Below, in pieces: positions 5,618-11,849 of a stretch of 12,885 bases of DNA (positions are counted from its first letter, which is position 1; each line of letters begins with the position of its first letter). A model generated the notes under the pieces. The model saw only the letters and a program-made list of their open reading frames with translations, made no database searches and had not been told where the DNA came from. Made by a program: the position numbers and the translations under genes. Source of the DNA: Bacillota bacterium (GTDB lineage Bacteria; Bacillota; Clostridia; Peptostreptococcales; Anaerovoracaceae); NCBI GenBank assembly GCA_030535715.1, contig JAUNRL010000016.1, forward strand, positions 1-12,885, read 5' to 3'.

Positions 5618-6862
5618 ATGAAGATGAAAAAGAAAACCCTCGACCAGATCCGCCGCCAGATCACCCGGGTCAGGGCCGCCGGCGGATTCTACGCCAAACG
5701 GCTGAAGAACATTGATCCGGAGGATATTCAGTCTCAGGCAGATTTTGAGAAACTGCCCTTTTCGGAGAAGGCCGACCTGCGGGACGCCTATCCCCTGGGC
5801 CTGTCCGCCGTGCCGGCCAGCGAGATCGTCCGCATCCATTCTTCCAGCGGCACCACGGGAACCCCGTGCATCATTCCCTACACGAAAAAGGACGTGGAAG
5901 ACTGGGCGGAACTGTTCCGGCGATGCTATGAGATCGCCGGCATCACGAAGGATGACCGGATTCACATCACTCCCGGCTACGGTTTGTGGACCGCAGGGAT
6001 AGGCTTCCAGCTGGGCGCGGAGAAGCTGGGCGCCATGGCCATCCCCATGGGACCGGGCAACACGGACAAACAGATTCAGTTTATGAAGGACATGGGCTCC
6101 ACCGTGCTGTGCGCCACATCCTCCTATGCCCTCCTTCTCGCCGAGGAAATCGAGAAACGCAAATGCCGCGATCGGATCAAACTGACCAAGGGCGTCATCG
6201 GCTCCGAGCGATGGGGCCCGAAGATGCGGGCGCGGATTGCCAGCGAACTGGGTGTCGAGCTCTTCGACATTTACGGCCTGACCGAGGTGTACGGCCCCGG
6301 CATCGCCATCAACTGTGAATACGAAACCGGCATGCACTACTTCGATGACTTCCTCTATTTCGAGGTCATCGATCCCAAGACCGGCAAGGTTCTGCCCGAC
6401 GGCGAACTGGGCGAGCTGGTCATCACCACCCTGCAGAAGGAAGGCGCGCCCCTGATCCGCTACCGGACCCACGACCTGACCCGGATCATCCCCGACGATG
6501 TGCCCTGTCCCTGCGGACGGAAGCTTCCCCGGATCGACGTCATCCTGGGACGGACCGACGACATGGTCAAGGTCAAGGGCGTCAACATCTTCCCCGGACA
6601 GGTGGAGGACGTGTTGAAAGACATCGAAGGCGCCAGCAGCGAATACCAGATCTTCATCGACCACGAGAACGGCAAGGACAAAATCACCCTCTTTGTCGAG
6701 ACTCCGCTGAAGACAAAAAAGGCCCGCCGCGCTCTGGAAAAGACAATCAAAGACCGCATCAAATCCGTCATCAACGTGGGCGTTGTCCCTATGGCGGTGG
6801 AGATCGGCGATCTGCCGCGCAGCGAAAAAAAGACCACCCGGGTCTTCGATTATCGGTATTAG
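5618..6862 (+). CDS. paaK: Phenylacetate-CoA ligase family, AMP-forming (arylacetate-CoA ligase)
   Basis: The family joins arylacetates to CoA using ATP, with AMP and PPi released; the reaction is chemically reversible. Motifs are the phosphate-binding SSSGTTGTP (75-83), the aromatic pocket/adenylate region SERWGPKMR (196-204) and YGLTEVYGPG (219-228), the hinge region GRTDDMVKVKGVNIFPGQVE (311-330), and RSEKKTTRVFD (401-411) with the catalytic C-terminal lysine. It has 414 residues, about 20 fewer than classical PaaK, which begins with a WN...ETMSREE segment missing here. No upstream start is available because the frame is closed by the iorB stop at 5576-5578. AAGGAGA lies seven bases before the ATG. 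Next to IorAB and an aminotransferase, aryl-acid specificity is likely but inferred. Confidence 0.9.
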   Translation: MKMKKKTLDQIRRQITRVRAAGGFYAKRLKNIDPEDIQSQADFEKLPFSEKADLRDAYPLGLSAVPASEIVRIHSSSGTTGTPCIIPYTKKDVEDWAELFRRCYEIAGITKDDRIHITPGYGLWTAGIGFQLGAEKLGAMAIPMGPGNTDKQIQFMKDMGSTVLCATSSYALLLAEEIEKRKCRDRIKLTKGVIGSERWGPKMRARIASELGVELFDIYGLTEVYGPGIAINCEYETGMHYFDDFLYFEVIDPKTGKVLPDGELGELVITTLQKEGAPLIRYRTHDLTRIIPDDVPCPCGRKLPRIDVILGRTDDMVKVKGVNIFPGQVEDVLKDIEGASSEYQIFIDHENGKDKITLFVETPLKTKKARRALEKTIKDRIKSVINVGVVPMAVEIGDLPRSEKKTTRVFDYRY

Positions 6863-6873
6863 GAGGAACACAG

Positions 6874-8064
6874 ATGACCGCAAAGAGCATGATGCCCTAT
6901 GTCAAAGGCAATTCCGCCATCCGCGCCATGTTTGAGGAAGGCGCCCGAATGGCCAGGGAATTCGGCAGGGAAAACGTCTATGACTTCAGTCTGGGCAACC
7001 CCAGCGTTCCCGCGCCCGCGGAGGTCGGCCGGGCAATCCGGGCCATTCTGGACGAGGAGGATCCCCTGCTGATTCACGGATATAACCAGAGCAACAGCGG
7101 ATATGAGGACGTCCGGCAGACCGTGGCCGAACACCTGAACCGGCTGCACGGGACCAGCTTCACCGCAGCCAACATCCTCATGACCGTCGGCGCGGCCGGC
7201 GGGCTGAACATCGCCATCAAAACCTTGCTGGATCCCGGCGATGAAGTGCTTGCCTTTGCCCCTTACTTTGTAGAGTACGGCAATTATGCTGCGAACCACG
7301 GCACCGTCCTGCGGGCGGTTCCCGCGAATCCGCCGGCCTTCCAGCCAAACCTGGCGGCTCTGGAAGAGATGATCGGGGAAAAGACCCGCGCGGTCATCAT
7401 CAATTCCCCCAACAATCCCACGGGCATCGTCTATTCAGAGGAAACCCTGCGGAAACTGGCAGATATTCTGGAGCGGAAGTCGGAAGAATTTGGTCATCCC
7501 ATCTTCATTATCTCCGATGAACCCTACCGGGAGCTGGCTTATGACGGGATCCGTGTCCCCTGGATGACGAAGATCTACCACAACACGGTCGTCGGCTATT
7601 CCTGGAGCAAGGTCCTGTCCCTGCCGGGCGAACGGATCGGCTATCTGGTCTTTCCCTGCGAGATGGACGACTTCGAGAACGCTGTCACGGCCGCCAATAT
7701 CGCCGGCCGTGTGCTGGGCTTTGTCAATGCCCCGACGCTGATCCAGCGGGTTGCCGCCCGGTGCATCGAATGCACCACCGATATTGATGCCTATGACCGC
7801 AACCGGAAAGCCCTCTACGAGGGCCTGACCGAAGCCGGATTCGAATGCGCGAAACCGGAGGGCGCATTCTATCTGTTCGTGAAATCCCCCCTGAAGGATG
7901 ACCGGGCATTCTGCGCCCGGGCCAAAGAGCATCACATTCTCGCCGTTCCCGGCCGGTCCTTCGCCTGCCCGGGTTACGTGCGCCTGGCTTACTGCGTGGA
8001 TCATGAAACGATCCTCCGCTCCCTGCCGCATTTCCGGGCGCTCATGAAGGAACTGCGGAGCTAA
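6874..8064 (+). CDS. PLP-dependent class I/II aminotransferase, probably for aromatic amino acids
   Basis: The enzyme exchanges amino groups between an amino acid and a 2-oxo acid. PLP-fold motifs are SPNNPTG (178-184), SDEPYRE (214-220) with Asp215 for the pyridine nitrogen, YSWSKVLSLPGERIGY (242-257) with Schiff-base Lys246 and Arg254, and VRLAY with Arg370 for the substrate carboxylate. The 396-residue length is typical. The ribosome binding site AGGAGG (6861-6866) overlaps the paaK stop codon and stands seven bases from the ATG, so the two genes are tightly coupled. Position after iorAB-paaK suggests it links Phe, Tyr or Trp to the aryl pyruvates used by IorAB. Sequence alone does not fix the substrate, and aspartate- or alanine-type aminotransferases share the fold. 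Its TAA overlaps the stop of the opposing metallopeptidase gene. Confidence 0.87.
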   Translation: MTAKSMMPYVKGNSAIRAMFEEGARMAREFGRENVYDFSLGNPSVPAPAEVGRAIRAILDEEDPLLIHGYNQSNSGYEDVRQTVAEHLNRLHGTSFTAANILMTVGAAGGLNIAIKTLLDPGDEVLAFAPYFVEYGNYAANHGTVLRAVPANPPAFQPNLAALEEMIGEKTRAVIINSPNNPTGIVYSEETLRKLADILERKSEEFGHPIFIISDEPYRELAYDGIRVPWMTKIYHNTVVGYSWSKVLSLPGERIGYLVFPCEMDDFENAVTAANIAGRVLGFVNAPTLIQRVAARCIECTTDIDAYDRNRKALYEGLTEAGFECAKPEGAFYLFVKSPLKDDRAFCARAKEHHILAVPGRSFACPGYVRLAYCVDHETILRSLPHFRALMKELRS

Positions 8065-8432
8065 CGCCGCCGGCCCTTCTGCCGGTAGTATTCCCGCAGC
8101 TGCATTTCGTCCTTGATCTCCAGCCCTCTCTCCCCGGCAAGGGATTCCATGTGATGGGTGAATTCATGGCGAAGCACTTCCCGGAGCTGCTCCGTCAGCT
8201 GCTCTTCGTCCATCCATCCGTACAGTTCCTCAAAGGAACCGTAGTAGATCTTTATCATCCGCCCCGACGGGGAAACGATGTACTCGCCCATGATGGCCAG
8301 CTCATCTCCGTGGAGGCTTGCCCTTTCCTCCCGGGTCAGCAGAATTCCGCCGCTCAGTTCCCGGTAAAACTCCGGCGGCAGTTCCTCCGCCAGCATATCC
8401 AGTATATCTCCAACCCGATGGTAACTTACCAT
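8061..8432 (-). CDS. Small zincin-like metallopeptidase family protein (PF06262 type)
   Basis: A 123-residue cytoplasmic protein with the zinc-peptidase motif HEFTHH (89-94; His89, Glu90, His93) followed by MESLAGERGLE, and an upstream block IMGEYIVSP...IKIYYGSFEELYGW (48-73). Both blocks are typical of small Firmicute proteins annotated as 'metallopeptidase family'; the physiological substrate of this family is unknown to me. The start at 8432 is preferred over an upstream in-frame start (8483) because GAAGGAGG (8448-8441) lies eight bases upstream and family members begin here. There is no signal peptide. It is convergent with the aminotransferase gene, and their stop codons overlap by four bases (8061-8064). 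An intrinsic terminator at 8491-8525 isolates it from the tRNA upstream. Confidence 0.82.
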   Translation of the reverse strand: MVSYHRVGDILDMLAEELPPEFYRELSGGILLTREERASLHGDELAIMGEYIVSPSGRMIKIYYGSFEELYGWMDEEQLTEQLREVLRHEFTHHMESLAGERGLEIKDEMQLREYYRQKGRRR

Positions 8433-8490
8433 GAACGGATCCTCCTTCTGCCATTCTGTTTGTGGGGCGGCGCCGGCCGGCATCGCCCGG

Positions 8491-8525
8491 ATAGAGTAAA
8501 GGACTGCCGCCTCACGCAGCAGTCC
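8491..8525 (-). terminator. Intrinsic terminator of tRNA-Arg
   Basis: On the minus strand a ten-pair stem (one G-T wobble) spans 8525-8501, starting GGACTGC and ending GCAGTCC, with a five-base GTGAG loop. It is followed by TTTACTCTAT (8500-8491), a modest T-rich tract. It starts 11 bases after the tRNA 3' end and would end tRNA transcripts and any read-through from the gene upstream of the tRNA. Confidence 0.72.
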
Positions 8526-8535
8526 CCGCTTCCTT

Positions 8536-8610
8536 TGGCACCCCTAGTAGGAATCGAACCTACAACTAACCCTTAGGAGGGGTTTGTTATATCCATTTAA
8601 CTATAGAGGC
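8536..8610 (-). tRNA. tRNA-Arg, anticodon CCU
   Basis: A complete 75-base cloverleaf with encoded CCA (minus strand). The acceptor is GCCTCTA pairing with TAGGGGT (two wobble pairs) plus discriminator G. The D-stem is GTTA/TAAC and the anticodon stem is AACCC/GGGTT with loop CTCCTAA, giving anticodon CCT. The variable loop has four bases, and the T-arm is GTAGG-TTCGATT-CCTAC. It decodes the arginine codon AGG. Confidence 0.96.
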
Positions 8611-8622
8611 CCGTATGCAATA

Positions 8623-8651
8623 AGTATACTCTATTCCCGGCAGTCTGTCTA
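8623..8651 (-). promoter_or_regulatory. Promoter of tRNA-Arg
   Basis: On the minus strand TAGACA (8651-8646, 5 of 6) and TATACT (8628-8623, 5 of 6) have a 17-base spacer; initiation would fall a few bases before the tRNA 5' end at 8610. The TAG of the -35 hexamer is also the stop codon of the upstream surface-protein gene, so the two features share bases. Confidence 0.62.
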
Positions 8652-10313
8652 CGGCAGTTCAACCGGATCCACGGTTCGCAGAATCTGATCCACGTTCCCG
8701 CCGCCGGAATTGTTCATCAGGATCACCAGGTGCTTGTCCACCATCACGACACTCTCGATCTCGCCGATGGGCACCGAATACCCGCCGATGTAAGCGCCGT
8801 CGGAGACGCGGTACAGGTCGATGTAGCTCTCGTTGCCGCTGATCCAGGTACAGACCATCGCTACACCGTTAGCCGCACCGATATCCTGCGCGTGGTTGTA
8901 GCGGATTTTTTTCCAGATGAATTCCTCCACATTAAAGTCCGCGTCCGTCACGTAGATCTCATTGCCTTTGGAGAGATAGTATTTGTTGTTGCTCGTATCG
9001 TAGGCGATGCCCGACGTGGTTCTGGGCAGGCTGAAGGTTTCCGACTCGCTGTAGCCCTCTCCGCCAAAGGTCGTGCAGGACTTGGAGCGGATCGCCCGGT
9101 GAGTTTTAACGGTATAGATCCTGTCTGTATTGGGATTGTAGGTGCTGCCGTTGGCGTGGCCCATGCCGGAGACGCTCTTCTCGCCGATCCGGTTGCCGTC
9201 CTGGTCGTAGGTGACCAGAGCGCCCACCGAACCGCTGTGGCTGGCATAGGAAATCACGAAATTGCCGTTCTTCAGACTCATGGACTGGGGCACGGTCGCT
9301 CCGCCCAGGCCCTTGACGTCGGCGATCAGTTCCAGATTGGACTTGTCCAGCGTCTCCAGGTTATGGTAGCCGCTGTAGCTCTCCGCATCCGCCGAGGCCG
9401 ACTTCACTTCCACATCTTCGGACGGCTTACTTTCCACCGTCTGTCCATTCACATCCGCCGTAGCCACAATAGCGTACGCGGCGTTGTCTCTTGGCAGATC
9501 TGCCGCTTCCGTCTCCCCGTCAAACTCGTCGATCACATCGTAATCGCCGCTAGCGGGCTCCTTCTTCAGCAGAAGGTATTTCTGTGCGAAATCAACATGG
9601 CTCCACTTCAGGGTAACATCCAGCCCCCTGACTTCTTCAATCTCCGCTGCCGGCGTGTCCAGCACCTCCGGGAATACCGTGACATCCACGGTTTTTTCCC
9701 CTTCCTTATACTGATCGCCCTCTTCGGCCATGATGCTGATCTCCGCCTCGCCGGGCTGCTTGTATTCCAGAGTTCCGTCATCGGCGACGGCAACGACCTT
9801 CTCATTGCTGGATTCGTAGACGACCTTTTCTTTTGCCCTGGCTTCTACGGCATCCTCTTTGCCTTCAAATCCGACGAAAGCATCCTGGGACGTATGAATC
9901 TCCTGCTCTACCTTTTCCGTGGCTATGTTCTTCGCTTTGGCTCCGGCGACCGCGCCGCCCTTGCCTTTGGCCGTCACTACCACCCGGTAATCCCCGCCCA
10001 GCTCATCCATTTTCAGCCGGCAGAAATTTGTCTTCGCCTCGGTCACCTTCGGACGCTGTCCGTTCCGGAACAGGAACACTTCATAGCCGCTGCAGTCCTC
10101 CTTGTCCCAGCGCACATCCAAACAGGTGTCCCTTTGGGTCACGGTCAGTCCGCTCACCTGATACCGGGAGTTGTCGATAACCCCGATGTAGATCAGGGTT
10201 CCCAGGGTGGACATGCACGCGACCACCAGAAAAGCAACCGCCGCCGCTGCATTCAGCCGGAAGTGCTTCTTCCCGAATAATCTTTCTAACAAATTCAAAA
10301 CCCTGTCCAGCAT
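8649..10313 (-). CDS. Membrane-anchored extracytoplasmic protein with FN3/Big-like modules and a propeller-like C-terminus
   Basis: I do not recognise a named family. After a basic N-terminus (GKKHFR) a hydrophobic segment at about 21-46 should act as an uncleaved signal anchor, placing the rest outside the cell. Residues ~53-130 look like a fibronectin type III module (GYEVFLFRNG, YRVVVTAKG). Residues ~137-214 look like a bacterial Ig/Big_2 module (VVYESSNEKVVAVADDGTL). A second FN3-like module covers ~215-305. The last ~235 residues repeat short strand-turn patterns (GHANGSTYNPNTDRIYTV, SGIAYDTSNNKYYLSKG), suggesting a beta-propeller. The ATG at 10313 is chosen for AGGA five bases upstream (554 residues); ATG 10319 or TTG 10331 are alternatives. 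Cell-surface binding or scaffolding is plausible but unproven. Confidence 0.75.
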   Translation of the reverse strand: MLDRVLNLLERLFGKKHFRLNAAAAVAFLVVACMSTLGTLIYIGVIDNSRYQVSGLTVTQRDTCLDVRWDKEDCSGYEVFLFRNGQRPKVTEAKTNFCRLKMDELGGDYRVVVTAKGKGGAVAGAKAKNIATEKVEQEIHTSQDAFVGFEGKEDAVEARAKEKVVYESSNEKVVAVADDGTLEYKQPGEAEISIMAEEGDQYKEGEKTVDVTVFPEVLDTPAAEIEEVRGLDVTLKWSHVDFAQKYLLLKKEPASGDYDVIDEFDGETEAADLPRDNAAYAIVATADVNGQTVESKPSEDVEVKSASADAESYSGYHNLETLDKSNLELIADVKGLGGATVPQSMSLKNGNFVISYASHSGSVGALVTYDQDGNRIGEKSVSGMGHANGSTYNPNTDRIYTVKTHRAIRSKSCTTFGGEGYSESETFSLPRTTSGIAYDTSNNKYYLSKGNEIYVTDADFNVEEFIWKKIRYNHAQDIGAANGVAMVCTWISGNESYIDLYRVSDGAYIGGYSVPIGEIESVVMVDKHLVILMNNSGGGNVDQILRTVDPVELP

Positions 10314-10351
10314 AAACATCCTGTCCAACAATCATGACTACTTGCACATAT

Positions 10352-10380
10352 ATTATAATCGACATCTCCGCCGGCGTAAA
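10352..10380 (-). promoter_or_regulatory. Promoter of the surface-protein gene
   Basis: On the minus strand TTTACG (10380-10375, 4 of 6) and a perfect TATAAT (10357-10352) are 17 bases apart. Initiation near 10345 gives a leader of roughly 30 bases. The promoter lies between the thiolase terminator and the gene, so the surface protein appears to be its own transcription unit. Confidence 0.58.
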
Positions 10381-10393
10381 ATGTTTTTTGTGT

Positions 10394-10425
10394 AAAAAAC
10401 CGGCACAGGATGTTGTCCTGTACCG
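10394..10425 (-). terminator. Strong intrinsic terminator of the thiolase gene
   Basis: On the minus strand a ten-pair stem, CGGTACAGGA (10425-10416) with TCCTGTGCCG (10410-10401), has one wobble and a CAACA loop. It is followed directly by GTTTTTT (10400-10394). It lies 54 bases after the thiolase stop codon. In the plus direction the sequence after the stem is only T/C-rich, so activity there would be weaker. Confidence 0.88.
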
Positions 10426-10479
10426 ATTCTTCCTTACTGTATATGGTGTTTCGGCCATATGCGGCCGTGCGCCGGGTCC

Positions 10480-11661
10480 TTATCTGCCGACGATCAGCGC
10501 GGTACCCATACCGCCGCCGATACACAGGGTTGCCAGACCCTTCTTCGCGTCTCTTCTCTTCATCTCATACAGAAGGGTAACAAGAATCCGGCAGCCGGAT
10601 GCGCCGATGGGGTGACCCAGGGCGATGGCTCCGCCGTTGACGTTGGTCTTCTCCGGATCCAGACCCAGATCTTTTCTGACCGCCAGAGACTGCGCGGCGA
10701 ACGCTTCATTGGCTTCGACCAGATCAATGTCCTCAATCTTCAGGCCGGCCTTAGCCAGCGCCTTCTTGGAAGAAGGAACCGGGCCCACGCCCATGATGGA
10801 CGGATCAACACCGGCGGAAGCGTAGGAGATGACGGTGGCCAGAGGCTCGATGCCCAGTTCGTCCGCCTTTTCCCTGGACATGACCACGACTGCCGCGCCG
10901 GAGTCATTGATGCCGGAGGCGTTGGCCGCCGTGACGACACCGCCGTCCTTCTTGAATGCGGGACGCAGCTTGGCGACCTTCTCCATGGTGGATCCTCTGG
11001 TCAGGTGCTCATCACGGTTAAAGACGATGGGATCGCCCTTTCTCTGCGGAATGGTTATCGGAACGATTTCCTCGTCAAAAACACCGCCGTCAACTGCCTT
11101 CTCCGCTCTCTGCTGGGAGATGACGGAGAACTCATCCAGCTCTTCTCTGGTGATGCCCCACTGCTCGGCCACGTTTTCGGCCGTCATACCCATATGATAG
11201 TTATTGAACGCATCCCACAGACCGTCGTTGACCATCATGTCCTTTAACTGCGCGTCGAACATTCTGGCGCCCCATCTGGCTGCCGGCATGGCGTAAGCCG
11301 TGGCGGACATGTTTTCCGCGCCTCCGGCAACGATGATGTCCGCATCGCCGGCCTTGATGATCTGTGTCGCCAGTTCCACGGCCCGCAGTCCGGATCCGCA
11401 GACTTTGTTGATGGCGAAAGCCGGAGTCTCCACGGGGAGTCCCGCATCCAGCATCATCTGACGGGCAACATTTTGACCCAGGCCGCCCTGGAGCACACAT
11501 CCCATGATGACTTCCTCAACCTGCTCCGGTTTGATCCCGGCTCTCTCGATTGCGCCCTTGATGGAGATTGCGCCCAGCTCTCTGGTCGGTACACCCTTCA
11601 GGGTTCCGCCGAATTTACCGATGGCTGTTCTTGCCGCGCTGGCAATGACTACTTCTCTCAT
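10480..11661 (-). CDS. thlA: Acetyl-CoA C-acetyltransferase (thiolase)
   Basis: This biosynthetic thiolase condenses two acetyl-CoA to acetoacetyl-CoA, the first step of butyrate/butanol-type fermentation. The catalytic residues are visible: Cys88 in [18 protein letters not shown] (318-323), His350 in [16 protein letters not shown] and Cys380 in [10 protein letters not shown]. At 393 residues it has standard length. The start at 11661 has AAGGAGG (11677-11671) nine bases upstream. Codon use differs from the neighbours: by my count 14 of 20 arginine codons are AGA, whereas nearby genes use mostly CGG and CGC, as expected for a very highly expressed gene. It has its own promoter, a ~120-base leader, a strong terminator and a Rex-like site upstream. 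No crt, hbd or bcd genes are in the window. Confidence 0.95.
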   Translation of the reverse strand: MREVVIASAARTAIGKFGGTLKGVPTRELGAISIKGAIERAGIKPEQVEEVIMGCVLQGGLGQNVARQMMLDAGLPVETPAFAINKVCGSGLRAVELATQIIKAGDADIIVAGGAENMSATAYAMPAARWGARMFDAQLKDMMVNDGLWDAFNNYHMGMTAENVAEQWGITREELDEFSVISQQRAEKAVDGGVFDEEIVPITIPQRKGDPIVFNRDEHLTRGSTMEKVAKLRPAFKKDGGVVTAANASGINDSGAAVVVMSREKADELGIEPLATVISYASAGVDPSIMGVGPVPSSKKALAKAGLKIEDIDLVEANEAFAAQSLAVRKDLGLDPEKTNVNGGAIALGHPIGASGCRILVTLLYEMKRRDAKKGLATLCIGGGMGTALIVGR

Positions 11662-11744
11662 GTTTGTTTTCCTCCTTAATATAAGAACTCGATTTCCTGC
11701 ACCGGAATGCGGATCCTTTCGGAAACCTGCGGGCCTGCCTCCAT

Positions 11745-11760
11745 GCAGCGGGTCCGCTGC
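11745..11760 (-). other. Hairpin in the thiolase 5' leader
   Basis: GCAGCG (11745-11750) and CGCTGC (11755-11760) form a perfect six-pair stem with a four-base loop inside the ~120-base untranslated leader (11662-11781). It may stabilise the mRNA; no T-run follows, so it is not an attenuator of the usual kind. I recognise no riboswitch. Confidence 0.35.
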
Positions 11761-11787
11761 GGGCGCTTTTCCGGCGGCTTATCATTT

Positions 11788-11815
11788 ATCATACCATAAA
11801 ATATATGGAATTCAA
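11788..11815 (-). promoter_or_regulatory. Promoter of the thiolase gene
   Basis: On the minus strand TTGAAT (11815-11810, 4 of 6) and TATGAT (11793-11788, 5 of 6) have a 16-base spacer. TGG directly before the second hexamer (11796-11794) makes it an extended -10. Initiation near 11781 gives a long leader. The spacer is AT-rich, unlike the surrounding sequence. Confidence 0.62.
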
Positions 11816-11831
11816 GAGGTTTTCCAAAATT

Positions 11832-11849
11832 TTGTTAATTATTTAACGG
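11832..11849. promoter_or_regulatory. Rex-like operator upstream of the thiolase promoter
   Basis: TTGTTAA-TTAT-TTAACGG (11832-11849) matches 12 of the 14 defined positions of the clostridial Rex consensus TTGTTAA-N4-TTAACAA as I recall it. Rex is an NADH/NAD+-sensing repressor known to control thl and butyryl-CoA synthesis genes in Clostridia. The site lies 16 bases upstream of the -35 hexamer and contains the stop codon of the DUF2156 gene. Its AT-rich makeup raises the chance of a coincidental match. Confidence 0.45.

Noticed and set aside
4490..6883. A 797-codon open frame on the minus strand across the end of iorA, iorB and paaK
   Set aside because: It is antisense to three well-supported genes, has low-complexity His/Gly/Asp/Arg composition typical of GC-rich shadow frames, and shows no recognisable domain.
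8070..8085. CCGGC/GCCGG hairpin as a bidirectional terminator between the convergent genes
   Set aside because: The stem is only five pairs, lies inside the metallopeptidase coding region and has no T-run on either side.
8151..8576. A plus-strand frame ending in GIEPTTNP
   Set aside because: That ending is the well-known false peptide produced by translating a tRNA gene on the wrong strand; the rest is antisense to the metallopeptidase gene.
8730..10280. A 516-codon open frame on the plus strand opposite the surface-protein gene
   Set aside because: The minus-strand frame has a promoter, ribosome binding site, signal anchor and modular domains; the plus frame has none of these and reads as a mirror of it.
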